DNA of 51,755 nucleotides from Martelella sp. HB161492 (lineage in GTDB: Bacteria > Pseudomonadota > Alphaproteobacteria > Rhizobiales > Rhizobiaceae), in assembly GCF_013184775.1 (NCBI RefSeq), contig NZ_JAATVV010000019.1:1-51755 (forward strand), written 5' to 3'. Shown here one piece after another: positions 27,735 through 36,329 of this stretch (the first letter of the stretch is position 1; every line of letters begins with the position of its first letter). The notes beneath the pieces are model-generated. The model was not told the DNA's origin. It was given only the letters and a program-made list of their open reading frames with translations, and searched no databases. The translations under genes and the position numbers were made by a program.

Positions 27735-28667
27735 TCAGGCAGAAAGCTTCTGAACCGCCGGCGGTTGGCTCAGCACACCGGCTGCAACGAGCATGTCATG
27801 CAGACTTTGAATGCTGGCGGGTGATGCCGGTGCGGCAGGCGGCAGGACGGCGGTCGCATCGGCAAAGCCGACCATTTTGATGCCTTCCTTGACGACGGAA
27901 TAGAACGGGGCCTCGAGCGCGGTCATGTAGGACAGGTGCACAAGCTTCTGCTGCCAGGCGACCGCTGCAGCGTGATCACCACGCCGATAGGCTTCATAGA
28001 GCTCGACCGTCAGCTGCGGCGCGAAATTGGCTGAGGCCGGCACGACGCCATCGCCGCCCATGATCAGCGTGCCATGAAGATATTCGTCAAAGCCGGCGAA
28101 CACCAGAAAATCCGGGCGCTGTGCCTTGATGACGTGAATGGCGCGACGGATGTGGCTCAGCGTATCGACCGTGTCCTTGAGACCGATGATGTTCTTGCAG
28201 TCGAGCGCAAGCTTCAGGACAAGCTCCGGGCTCATGTCCTGGCCGGTGACGACCGGGAAGTTATAGATCATCAGCGGCAGATCGACATTGTCGGCAATCT
28301 CGCGGAAATAGCGGTAGAGATTGTCCTCGGAAAGCCTGGCGTAGAATGGGTTGATGGCGACGACGGCATCGGCGCCGTGTGCTGCGGCATGCTGGCCGAG
28401 CTTGATCGATTCCGTCGTGCTCGGCAGGCCGATACCGATCAGCACCGGCACGCGACCGGCAACATGGGCGATGCAGAATTCGGCGATTTCGAGCCGCATC
28501 TCGATCGGCATGTGCTGGGATTCGCCATTGCTGCCGAGAAAGAAGAGCCCGTGCACGCCACCTTCGATCATATGATCGATCAGGCTGGCCTGGCTTTCCC
28601 GGTCAAATGCAAGGTCCGGGGTAAAGAGGGTGGAAACGGGCGGGATGACACCATGAAATTTAGGCAT
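27735..28667 (-). CDS. DapA/NAL-family aldolase, probable 2-keto-3-deoxy-sugar-acid aldolase
   Basis: This 310-residue TIM-barrel enzyme has the class I lyase residues: Tyr in MIYNFPVV and the Schiff-base Lys in IIGLKDT, plus the substrate loop GSNGES, which in true DapA reads TTGES. The changed loop fits a 2-keto-3-deoxy-acid aldolase rather than lysine synthesis. It sits directly after fucO in a deoxyhexose operon, so it probably splits 2-keto-3-deoxy-fuconate (or a relative) into pyruvate and lactaldehyde. It ends at a strong terminator. Confidence 0.85.
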   Translation of the reverse strand: MPKFHGVIPPVSTLFTPDLAFDRESQASLIDHMIEGGVHGLFFLGSNGESQHMPIEMRLEIAEFCIAHVAGRVPVLIGIGLPSTTESIKLGQHAAAHGADAVVAINPFYARLSEDNLYRYFREIADNVDLPLMIYNFPVVTGQDMSPELVLKLALDCKNIIGLKDTVDTLSHIRRAIHVIKAQRPDFLVFAGFDEYLHGTLIMGGDGVVPASANFAPQLTVELYEAYRRGDHAAAVAWQQKLVHLSYMTALEAPFYSVVKEGIKMVGFADATAVLPPAAPASPASIQSLHDMLVAAGVLSQPPAVQKLSA

Positions 28668-28744
28668 TGGAAATCCATTCGGATCAGGCCGGTCACAACT
28701 GACGTTGAAAGATCTGCCAGGACCGGCCGGTTGGTTTCAGTGTT

Positions 28745-29893
28745 TCAGAGCAGCGCGCGGTAGAGCGACTTGACGTCGTCAATGTTCGCGTCGCGCGGAT
28801 TGCCGCCGGTGCAGACATCGGCCATCGCGGCTTCGGAGAGCGCATCGACATCTTCCGCCCTCACGCCCACATCGGAGAGCTTGGTCGGGATCGCGACGTC
28901 GATGGAAAGCTGCTGGACCGCAGCAACGGCAGCCTTTCTGACCTCTTCGAGGCTCATTTCAGCGGCACCCTCAACCTTCATCGCAATGGCGATGTCGCGG
29001 TATTTCTCGCCGGTGTAATCGGCGTTGTAAGCCATCAGCGTCGGCAGAAGGATGGCGTTGGCAACGCCATGCGGCGTATCGTAGAAAGCGCCGAGCGGAT
29101 GGGCCATGCCATGGACAAGACCAAGGCCGACATTGGAAAAGCCCATGCCTGCCACATACTGGCCAAGCGCCATGTCCTCGACCCCTTTTTGATCTCCGGC
29201 ACAAGACGCACGCAGAGATCGGGCGATGATCTCGATCGCCTTGAGGTGCAGCGCGTCGGTGAGCTCCCATGCCCCCTTGGTAATATAGCCTTCGATGGCA
29301 TGGGTCAGTGCGTCCATGCCGGTGGCAGCCTTCAGCGACTTCGGCATCGAGCCCATCAGATCGCTGTCGATGATTGCGACCTGCGGAATATCGTGAGGAT
29401 CGACGCAAACGAATTTGCGGCGCTTTTCCTCATCGGTAATCACGTAGTTGATTGTCACTTCAGCTGCCGTGCCAGCCGTTGTTGCCAGCGCAATGATCGG
29501 CACGGACGGCTTTTTCGTCGGAGCGACGCCTTCGAGCGAGCGGATATCGGCATATTCCGGGTTGGCGATGACGATGCCGATGGCCTTGCAGGTATCCTGC
29601 GGCGAGCCACCGCCAATGGCGATCAGGTAATCGGCGTCAGCAGCCTTGAAGGCCTCGATCCCGGCCGTGACCGCTGCGATCGTGGGATTGGGCATGACCT
29701 TGTCATAAATGGCATAGGCAAGCCCCGCCTCATCCAGCATGGCAGTCACCTTGCCGACGACACCAGCCTTGACCAACGGCCCGTCAGTCACGATCAGCGC
29801 CTTTTTATAGCCCCGGCGCTCGACTTCACCGACAAGCTCAAAGCGCGCACCCGCCCCGAAATAGGATGTTTCGTTCAAAATCATGCGGTTCAT
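28745..29893 (-). CDS. fucO: Lactaldehyde reductase / 1,2-propanediol oxidoreductase
   Basis: This 382-residue group III iron-dependent alcohol dehydrogenase is unusually close to E. coli FucO as I remember it, with long shared stretches such as NRMILNET, SPQDTCKAIGI, RRKFVCVDPHDIPQVA and FSNVGLGLVHGMAHPLGAF. The cofactor loop GGGSPQDT and the Fe ligands (Asp and His in GMDALTHAIEG, His in LVHGMAHP and TPHGVANA) are present. It interconverts L-lactaldehyde and 1,2-propanediol, disposing of the C3 aldehyde from 6-deoxyhexoses. The upstream lactonase gene ends about 20 bp before its start, which has AAGGAAA. Confidence 0.93.
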   Translation of the reverse strand: MNRMILNETSYFGAGARFELVGEVERRGYKKALIVTDGPLVKAGVVGKVTAMLDEAGLAYAIYDKVMPNPTIAAVTAGIEAFKAADADYLIAIGGGSPQDTCKAIGIVIANPEYADIRSLEGVAPTKKPSVPIIALATTAGTAAEVTINYVITDEEKRRKFVCVDPHDIPQVAIIDSDLMGSMPKSLKAATGMDALTHAIEGYITKGAWELTDALHLKAIEIIARSLRASCAGDQKGVEDMALGQYVAGMGFSNVGLGLVHGMAHPLGAFYDTPHGVANAILLPTLMAYNADYTGEKYRDIAIAMKVEGAAEMSLEEVRKAAVAAVQQLSIDVAIPTKLSDVGVRAEDVDALSEAAMADVCTGGNPRDANIDDVKSLYRALL

Positions 29894-29914
29894 GCTGTTT
29901 CCTTCCCTTGGGCG

Positions 29915-30790
29915 TCAGTCGTCGAGCCGATAGGCCCTGGCGGCGTTTTCACCGAAAAACTTTGCCTGCCACGCCGTGCCTCGCCGGGCGGTGGCCGAGA
30001 TCAGAAAATCGATCCAGGGGCGCGACGCCGTCCCCAGCCGGTTGACCGGAAAGTTCGAGGCGAACATCACCCGGTCTTCACCAAAACTATCCACAAGTGC
30101 ATCAAGTGCGCCTTGCGCTTTCCTAATTCCTGCGTCGTTTGGCAGTGTGAGCCCGGAAATCTTGCAGTAAACATTGTCCAACGCCGCCAGCTGTCGAAGT
30201 CCTTGCCGCCACAAGGCGAGCGTCGGCTGATCCATGCCGCCTGCAAAGAAGGCGTCACCTGGATTTCCTGCGTGATCGAGAATGATCGTCGTTTCCGGTG
30301 CAGCTTCGGCGGCCTGCGCGAGGTCACTGAGTTCATCCGGGCGCATGCAGGCATCGAAAGCCAGCCTCAGGCGACCGAGCTTCTTCAGATTGGCGATGAA
30401 TAGCGGCTCGAGGCAGAGACCGGGCGCAGCTGTCGGCATGTGCAACACCTGCCGCGCGCCCTTCAGTCCCTTGTCCGAAAGCCATGGCGCGAGCTGCGCT
30501 TCAATATCGCCCTGCGAAAGGCGGGCCGCAATGACGGCGCCCTTCACAGGGTTGGCCGGGTCAGCGGTCATGGAAAACACGATCCGGTTTTCCGTGGCCA
30601 GATCCTCCGGTGCAGCGTCGATCTCGACGTAGACCGCAGCGGCAAGGTGGAATTCATCCCCCTCCCCCGCTGCCGCCCGCCATTCCTCAAGCCCGAATGT
30701 TCGGTTCAGCGCCGGCGCATCGATCAGCCACGGCGGCGTGACCGTGTCGGGCGACCACAGGTGAATGTGAGAATCGATGATCTCCAGCAT
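29915..30790 (-). CDS. Amidohydrolase-family lactonase (fuconolactonase-like)
   Basis: This 291-residue amidohydrolase (COG3618 type) has the metal-binding DSHIHLW at the N-terminus, a His in IILDHAGNP and the C-terminal motif VMFASNFPVNRLG. Relatives hydrolyse sugar lactones such as L-fucono-1,5-lactone. Its place between a sugar dehydrogenase and a dehydratase-aldolase set supports a lactonase role: opening the lactone made by the aldo-keto reductase. It starts about 12 bp after the aldo-keto reductase gene, with only a weak ribosome site. Confidence 0.82.
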   Translation of the reverse strand: MLEIIDSHIHLWSPDTVTPPWLIDAPALNRTFGLEEWRAAAGEGDEFHLAAAVYVEIDAAPEDLATENRIVFSMTADPANPVKGAVIAARLSQGDIEAQLAPWLSDKGLKGARQVLHMPTAAPGLCLEPLFIANLKKLGRLRLAFDACMRPDELSDLAQAAEAAPETTIILDHAGNPGDAFFAGGMDQPTLALWRQGLRQLAALDNVYCKISGLTLPNDAGIRKAQGALDALVDSFGEDRVMFASNFPVNRLGTASRPWIDFLISATARRGTAWQAKFFGENAARAYRLDD

Positions 30791-30802
30791 GACGTGGCCC
30801 TG

Positions 30803-31753
30803 TCACTTGCCAGCCTTGCCGCCATTGCCCGGCAAAACATCCCAACCGGCGCCGATAACGGGCTCCAGTATGGCCTCCACAGCCTTCAGCAATTGCGGAT
30901 CGATCTCTTCGCCGGCCCAGCGAATATTGCGCATGACATTCTCAGCGCGGGCAGTGCCAACCACTGTCGTGGCAATATCGAATTCGCCCGCGGTGGAAAG
31001 GGCAAACTTGATCGCCAGCTCGGAAATATCGCTGCCCATCGCCTTGCAGTAGCGCGCGGCTGCATTGGCAAGTTCGATGACCTTTTCATTGCCCGGATGC
31101 CAGTCTGGCGCGCCCCTTTCGGTCAGCAGCCCCATGCCAAGCGGCGAGGCATTCAACACGCCGATCCCGGCTTCGGACAGGCGCCTGGCCACCGGCCCGA
31201 GGCGGCGATCCTGCAATGTGTATGTGCAGTAGGTCATAACGGTATCAACCTGCTGCTCGATGGCGATACGTTCCATGACGTCCAGCAGATAGCCGGTTAT
31301 GCCAATGTTTTTGACAATGCCCTGCTCCTTGAGCGCGCGCAGCGTCGGCAGGGCCTCATCGACCAGTTGCTGCAGATCGCCGCATTCAATGTCATGGCAC
31401 TGAATGACGTCGATATAATCCGTTCCAAGCCGCTTGAGGCTGGCCTCGATCGAACGCTTGGTCGCATCCGCTGAGAAATCCCAGTCCTTGTCGCCATAAC
31501 GCCCGATCTTGGTGGCGATATGGAATGTGCTGCGGTCCTTTGCCTCCAGCGCCTTGCCAAGCGCGGTCTCGGCGGTCGTCATGCCGTAATAGGGCGCAAC
31601 GTCGAAATAGTTGATCCCATTATCCAGTGCCACCGCAACGGCCTCACTGGCCTCGTCCTGGGAGACCTTGAAATAGATGCTGCCCAGCGACGCGGCACCA
31701 AAGGCCAGTTCGGGCACATCAATGCCGGTCCGTCCAAGCGGATGATACTTCAT
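30803..31753 (-). CDS. Aldo-keto reductase, probable L-fucose-type sugar 1-dehydrogenase
   Basis: This 316-residue aldo-keto reductase keeps the catalytic tetrad: Asp and Tyr in YFDVAPYYG, Lys in HIATKIGRYG and His in IQCHDIE. The family branch (L-galactose dehydrogenase / D-threo-aldose dehydrogenase) oxidises the C1 of L-fucose and relatives to the lactone. The ATG at 31753 is preferred because GGGAGGAA is well placed; an upstream in-frame start at 31780 is unsupported. It lies between the dehydratase and lactonase genes of the deoxyhexose operon. Confidence 0.85.
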   Translation of the reverse strand: MKYHPLGRTGIDVPELAFGAASLGSIYFKVSQDEASEAVAVALDNGINYFDVAPYYGMTTAETALGKALEAKDRSTFHIATKIGRYGDKDWDFSADATKRSIEASLKRLGTDYIDVIQCHDIECGDLQQLVDEALPTLRALKEQGIVKNIGITGYLLDVMERIAIEQQVDTVMTYCTYTLQDRRLGPVARRLSEAGIGVLNASPLGMGLLTERGAPDWHPGNEKVIELANAAARYCKAMGSDISELAIKFALSTAGEFDIATTVVGTARAENVMRNIRWAGEEIDPQLLKAVEAILEPVIGAGWDVLPGNGGKAGK

Positions 31754-31856
31754 GTTGAAATTCCTCCCATGATAAGACATGGCTTCCTCCAGTTAGGCAG
31801 CTTCAACGACGGCGGCTCCCGCGCCGCGGAGAAAACTGCATGGTTTGACCTTCTTG

Positions 31857-31881
31857 CCGGTCAGCGAACATCGCTGACCGG
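31857..31881. other. Intra-operon hairpin
   Basis: CCGGTCAGCG and CGCTGACCGG form a perfect 10-bp stem with a 5-nt loop between the dehydratase and aldo-keto reductase genes. No T-tract follows, so partial termination, processing or mRNA stabilisation is more likely than full stop. Confidence 0.5.
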
Positions 31882-31886
31882 GATGT

Positions 31887-33032
31887 TCATGCTTTTGCCG
31901 GGGCTCCGAGCTGAAGCCCTGCCCTTTCCGGACGCACATGCGGGCCGGCCTTGTTGGCCCAGCAGCCATTCAGCTGATGCCGGGAAATGGCGACCTCATC
32001 GACCTCGAAGCCGAAGCCGGGCTTGTCTCCGAGGACAATACCGCCATCGGCGATTTCCTGATCGACGGCGATCCCGTATGGCGGCGCGATATGCTGGATT
32101 TCACAGCCGATATGATTTGGGACGGCCGCCGCCGCATGCGCCACGGGATTTGCGTTGTAGCCGACCGGACTGACCGGCAGATCATGTGCGTGGGCAAGGT
32201 TGGCAACCCGCAGGAAATGGCTGATCCCCCAGCAACTTCCTGCCTGAACGATATCGACTGCATTTTTCTGGATGAATGGCCGGTACTGTTCCAGCCCGGT
32301 CAGGTTTTCGCCCGTGGCAACGGCGGCCCGACAGGCACCGGTCAGGGCGGCATGACCGTCCGCATCCCAGCGCCGCACCGGCTCTTCGATCCAGGTCAGG
32401 TCGATCTGATCCTCGATCGCACTCAGGAAACGAACCGCCTGCTTGCGCGACCAGCTCTCGTTGACATCAAGCATCATCGAAGGGCGCGGCAAATTGACCG
32501 AGAGAACGTCGCGGACGGCCTTGAGCCTCTCAATATCCCGCAAGGGGTCGCTTCCGCCTTTGATCTTCGCGGCAGCGAAACCACGATCTGCCCACTGGCG
32601 GTAATATGCGACGAGACTCTGATCATCGAGTCCGTAGTCCAGCCCGGACGCATAGCCCGGAACGAACCGGTCCCGCGCGCCGAGAAGCCGCCACAACGGT
32701 TCACCAGCAAGTTTTGCCTTGATGTCCCAAAGGGCCATATCGGCAACGCCGATGGCGCCGAAGACAGAGCCGCAATGTCCTGTCTTGAACACAAAGGACT
32801 GCATGCGATCATAAAGCGACGTCACCGCGCGGGGATCCTCGCCTTCAAGCGCCGGAAAAACGCGGGCGATATCGGCATGTCCGCCAAGGCCAATACCATT
32901 GACCCCCTCATCCGTCTCGATGATCAGGATCGGCACGTCCGTGATGCCATTCTCGATGACACCATTGACATCGCCCACGGGGCGACCCCAATCGCAGATT
33001 GTTGTCAGACTGCGGTATCCGGTGATCTTCAT
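31887..33032 (-). CDS. Enolase-superfamily sugar-acid dehydratase (MR/MLE family)
   Basis: This 381-residue protein has a capping domain and TIM barrel. Visible catalytic elements are the KxK pair (K156, K158 in AAKIKGG), and metal ligands D189 (LDVNESW), E215 (WIEEP) and E242 (ATGEN), spaced as in L-fuconate dehydratase. The later His-Asp dyad of that enzyme is not apparent: those positions read QAGSCWG and SPVGYN. It is expected to dehydrate the sugar acid released by the lactonase. The ATG at 33032 follows GAGGA; the ATG at 33044 is less well placed. It is first in the operon, behind the GntR-type site at 33087. Confidence 0.82.
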   Translation of the reverse strand: MKITGYRSLTTICDWGRPVGDVNGVIENGITDVPILIIETDEGVNGIGLGGHADIARVFPALEGEDPRAVTSLYDRMQSFVFKTGHCGSVFGAIGVADMALWDIKAKLAGEPLWRLLGARDRFVPGYASGLDYGLDDQSLVAYYRQWADRGFAAAKIKGGSDPLRDIERLKAVRDVLSVNLPRPSMMLDVNESWSRKQAVRFLSAIEDQIDLTWIEEPVRRWDADGHAALTGACRAAVATGENLTGLEQYRPFIQKNAVDIVQAGSCWGISHFLRVANLAHAHDLPVSPVGYNANPVAHAAAAVPNHIGCEIQHIAPPYGIAVDQEIADGGIVLGDKPGFGFEVDEVAISRHQLNGCWANKAGPHVRPERAGLQLGAPAKA

Positions 33033-33086
33033 GATAGTCCTCATGCGGCACGGACAGGCAAACCATATCCATGCATGCGTTATTTA

Positions 33087-33105
33087 TGATACGTAATATG
33101 TAATA
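33087..33105. promoter_or_regulatory. FadR/GntR-type operator, site A
   Basis: The minus-strand sequence TATTACATATTACGTATCA matches site B (34420-34438) at 17 of 19 bases, including a 13-base identical core. It lies 55 bp upstream of the dehydratase start, so it controls the minus-strand catabolic operon. The rest of the 363-bp gap up to 33396 holds only a short TGAGA/TCTCA dyad at 33249-33261. Confidence 0.65.
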
Positions 33106-33395
33106 TGAATTTTCTGAGCATACCAGAACTTTTTGGTCACCGGGCCGATTTTTTGGAAATGCGCCTGCGGGAAAGCGGCATTCAGGCTGCGCTCGGTGAT
33201 GGTGACGCCCGGCATTTGACGCCTTGCCAGCGGGTTGCAACACAGCGATGAGATTGTCTCAAAGAATGAAAAATGCAAGAACATCAATCATGCGAGATCA
33301 CGGCGCCGCCATGACCAGGCATTCCGAAAATTGCCAGGCTGGCCTTCGCCGATCCGGCGGTTGTAAAACGCGAAGAGTAACGGGAAAGAGATGAC

Positions 33396-34133
33396 ATGGT
33401 GAGCGACGGTATTACGGGCACAGCCAGTCCAACCTTTGCAAAACGCGGTCGCCTCGCCGATGCGGTCATCGAACACCTGACCAATGCCATTGTCACCGGC
33501 GTCTATCCGGTCGGCAAGTCACTCCCGACGGAGACCGCTCTGTGTGACATGTATCAGGTGAGTCGCACGGTTATTCGCGAGGTCTCGACCACGCTTGCCG
33601 AAAAGGGGCTGATCATCAGCCAGCAGGGACGCGGCACCATCGTCCAGGAACAGTCGAAATGGAACCTTCTCGACTCGACCGTGCTTGCCGCCCTGTTTCG
33701 CCGCGAAGACGGCCTCACCTATCTCGACAGCCTCATTGAAATCCGCCTTTTGCTGGAATGCGCCATGAGCGCGAAGGCTGCCGAGCGGATCACCGATGAC
33801 GAGATCACTGCGCTTCGCGGCATACTCGCACGGCTGAAGTCGCTGGCGTCCGATCCCCTCGCCTATGGCAAGGCCGACCTCGACTTCCACGACTTCATTA
33901 TGGAAGTCTCGGGCAATCAGCTGGGCCGAGCCATCATCAACGGCATTCAGGGGCAGGCACTGGCAACCCGCGACTATCACGGTCACCCGACAGCGACAGA
34001 TATCAAGGCCACGCACCTCGCCCACGAAGCGATCGTGGATGCAATCGCCCGGCATGATGCCAAGGGCGCTTCACAAGCCATGCACGACCATATCGAAGGT
34101 TCGTGGAAGCATCGCCGCCGCATCGCCGACTGA
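33396..34133 (+). CDS. GntR-family regulator, FadR/FCD subfamily
   Basis: This 245-residue regulator has the GntR winged helix-turn-helix at about residues 20-85 (KSLPTETALCDMYQVSRTVIREVSTTLAEKG) and a helical FCD effector domain with metal-binding Asp/His residues (DLDFHDFIMEVSGN, then HEAIVDAIARHD and MHDHIEG). It sits between the minus-strand catabolic operon and the plus-strand transporter gene, each of which has a matching operator. It is very likely the repressor of the deoxyhexose pathway, with a sugar acid as inducer (inference). No copy of the site is seen at its own start. Confidence 0.92.
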   Translation: MVSDGITGTASPTFAKRGRLADAVIEHLTNAIVTGVYPVGKSLPTETALCDMYQVSRTVIREVSTTLAEKGLIISQQGRGTIVQEQSKWNLLDSTVLAALFRREDGLTYLDSLIEIRLLLECAMSAKAAERITDDEITALRGILARLKSLASDPLAYGKADLDFHDFIMEVSGNQLGRAIINGIQGQALATRDYHGHPTATDIKATHLAHEAIVDAIARHDAKGASQAMHDHIEGSWKHRRRIAD

Positions 34134-34419
34134 TGAGCCCTCTGCACGGCTGACGACCAGCTGCACTGCGGCTCTCCCGCCCAATTGCGGCTGACGACCT
34201 ATCCGTGTGCGGATTTTTCTCTTCTGTATGACTGGTTTCGCTCTCATGGCCCCCGCCCGGCCCATCAAGGCAGCGTCATGACGTCGCACCCGAAGCTCGG
34301 CCATGGCGAGCAGCCCTGCCGATCACTCAAAATCCAGCCAATCCGAATTTCAACCATAGGCAGGCAACAGGTTTTTCCGCGCCAATACAAAAAACACTTG
34401 CGTCCGGAGCGATTAAAGA

Positions 34420-34438
34420 TAATACATATTACGTATTA
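34420..34438. promoter_or_regulatory. FadR/GntR-type operator, site B
   Basis: TAATACATATTACGTATTA has perfect 6-bp arms (TAATAC/GTATTA) around 7 bases, and matches site A at 17 of 19 bases in opposite orientation. It lies 41 bp upstream of the transporter start, so it controls uptake. The remainder of the gap 34134-34479 shows nothing else that I can support. Confidence 0.65.
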
Positions 34439-34479
34439 CCTCATATAAAGTTTTGCTATCACCATGGGAGGAGCATAGC

Positions 34480-35775
34480 ATGACCATTCAAGTAGCATCC
34501 GATGCGGCGGGCGAACCCGTTGTGGAGGAACCCGCCAACGGCGCGCATGTCCACGGCGCCGCCCGCAGCAAGCTTCTGTTTTCTCTGATGATCAGCAACT
34601 TCGTCCTGCTCGCGCTCTATTGCGGAGTGCTGGGTGTCTTGCTGCCCAATCAGATCGCCGCACTTGATCCGGACAACAAGACGGCCAATCTCGCAATCCT
34701 GTTTGCCATCACCTCGGTCTTTTCGACGCTGACGACACCGATTGCCGGCGCGTTCTCCGACCGGACGCGCAGCCGCTGGGGACGACGCACGCCATGGATC
34801 GCTGCCGGCGCTCTGATCGGCGCAGCGGCACTCTTCGGTGTGTCCTTCATGACCACATTCGTGTCGATCACGGTCATCTGGGTGATCGCATCAATCGCAC
34901 TGAACTCCATGCAGCCTGCGCTGACAACAGTGGTGGCGGACCGTTTCTCGATCTCCTCACGCGGCATTGCCGGTGGTTTCGTTGGCGCGGGCATGACGGC
35001 GGGCGTTGCCGCCGGCCCCTTCATCGGCGGACGACTTGCAGACAATATGGTGCTCGCCTATGGCGTTTTTGCCGCCGCGATTGCCGTCACCTGCATCGCC
35101 TTCGTCATCTTCAATCGCGAAAAACCTTCGCTTGAAGAGGTCAGGAAGGAAGAATTCCATATCGGCGAATTCCTGCATGGCTTCTGGGAACCGCTGAAAA
35201 GTCACGATTTCGCCTGGGCTTTCGCTGGCCGATTCGTCATCTATATGGGCTATCAGGGCATTGCCACCTATCTGCTCTATATCCTGATGGACTACATCAA
35301 GCTGTCGAATGCCGATGCCAACATCATGATCGGCAATCTTGCTTCCGTTACCTTCGTCTTTGTGGTCATTGCCTCGCTCGGCGGCGGCTACCTGTCAGAC
35401 TACCTGCAGCGTCGCAAGCCCTTCGTCTTCCTCGCCAGCATCTTCATGACAGCAGCAATGGTCGTGCCGCTCTTCATGCCAACCATGCAGGGCATGTATA
35501 TCTATGCCGCCCTGATCGGTATCGGCTACGGCGCCTTCATGTCGATCGATCTGGCGCTGATGACCCAGGTCCTGCCGAAGACCGAACGTGGCGACAACGG
35601 CAAGGATCTCGGTGTTCTGACCACAGCAGTCAACATCCCGCAGATCATCTCGCCGCCGATGGCTGCAATCCTGCTCTCGGCCTTCAACCACAATTACCAG
35701 GTCCTGTTCATCGCCGCAGTGATCTTCGTCGGTCTGGGTTCGTTCTGCGTGCTGCCGATCCGCTCGGTCAAGTGA
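34480..35775 (+). CDS. MFS sugar transporter
   Basis: This 431-residue membrane protein has about 12 predicted segments and the MFS loop motif between helices 2 and 3 (GAFSDRTRSRWGRRTPW). This motif is typical of SLC45/GPH-like sugar importers and differs from FucP. A polar 25-residue N-terminus precedes the first helix. The ATG at 34480 has GGGAGGAG 6 nt upstream; a TTG at 34453 is rejected. It is driven by the operator at 34420 and probably imports the deoxyhexose used by the minus-strand operon. A hairpin and a RIME-like element follow. Confidence 0.9.
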   Translation: MTIQVASDAAGEPVVEEPANGAHVHGAARSKLLFSLMISNFVLLALYCGVLGVLLPNQIAALDPDNKTANLAILFAITSVFSTLTTPIAGAFSDRTRSRWGRRTPWIAAGALIGAAALFGVSFMTTFVSITVIWVIASIALNSMQPALTTVVADRFSISSRGIAGGFVGAGMTAGVAAGPFIGGRLADNMVLAYGVFAAAIAVTCIAFVIFNREKPSLEEVRKEEFHIGEFLHGFWEPLKSHDFAWAFAGRFVIYMGYQGIATYLLYILMDYIKLSNADANIMIGNLASVTFVFVVIASLGGGYLSDYLQRRKPFVFLASIFMTAAMVVPLFMPTMQGMYIYAALIGIGYGAFMSIDLALMTQVLPKTERGDNGKDLGVLTTAVNIPQIISPPMAAILLSAFNHNYQVLFIAAVIFVGLGSFCVLPIRSVK

Positions 35776-35790
35776 TCGCCTGCCAACATC

Positions 35791-35819
35791 ATGTCCTGCC
35801 GCAACAGGCGGCAGGACAT
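35791..35819 (+). terminator. Hairpin terminator after the MFS gene
   Basis: ATGTCCTGCCGC and GCGGCAGGACAT form a perfect 12-bp stem with a 5-nt loop, 15 bp after the transporter stop codon. A T-tract is absent; the RIME-like element begins at the next base. Confidence 0.6.
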
Positions 35820-35923
35820 AGAGCGCCGTGCGTCCTTTCGGTCGCACCAGGACGCCCTATCTTATTGAATTGACGCATCGTTCTTTTCGAAAATCGATTC
35901 CGGTTTTCGAGCCGATGCGCTAG
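35820..35923. repeat. RIME-like palindromic element, full copy
   Basis: A 104-bp copy of the same two-palindrome element as at 20541, ending in GATGCGCTAG. It separates the transporter gene from the mutarotase gene and lies directly against the transporter hairpin. Confidence 0.85.
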
Positions 35924-35943
35924 TCTTTTCCCGGGAGGATGAA

Positions 35944-36297
35944 ATGGGTACCGTGCGCAAGTGTTTCGCCGTCGACATCAACAACGATCCAGCGCTGATT
36001 GAAAAATACAAGCAATTCCACAAACCCGGTGGACCGCCTCAGGCGGTGACGGATTCCATTCGTGCCGATGATATCCGTGTGCTGGAAATCTATCTGGTGG
36101 GCGACCGCATGTTCATGATCATGGAACAGGGCGACGACTTCAACGAAGCCGAAAAGGCTAAGCGCGATGCAGTCAATCCCGATGTGAAAGCATGGGATGA
36201 GATGATGCGTTCGACCTATCAGAAGCGCCTGCCCTTCGCTCCGGAAGGGACAACCTGGATCGAAATGGAACGGATCTATTCCCTCGACGAGCAGTGA
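35944..36297 (+). CDS. L-rhamnose/L-fucose mutarotase (RhaM-like, DUF718)
   Basis: This 117-residue protein fits the RhaM family, which interconverts the alpha and beta anomers of L-rhamnose or L-fucose. Family features are RKCFAVDINNDPALIEKYKQFHKP at the N-terminus, RVLEIYLVGDRMFMIME in the middle and W-rich PEGTTWIEMERIY at the end. A strong GGGAGGATGAA precedes the ATG. It follows the transporter and belongs functionally to the deoxyhexose pathway. An insertion-sequence remnant starts just after it. Confidence 0.9.
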   Translation: MGTVRKCFAVDINNDPALIEKYKQFHKPGGPPQAVTDSIRADDIRVLEIYLVGDRMFMIMEQGDDFNEAEKAKRDAVNPDVKAWDEMMRSTYQKRLPFAPEGTTWIEMERIYSLDEQ

Positions 36298-36329
36298 GCC
36301 AGGCGGCTTGAGACGCGCCAGGCCTCTTG

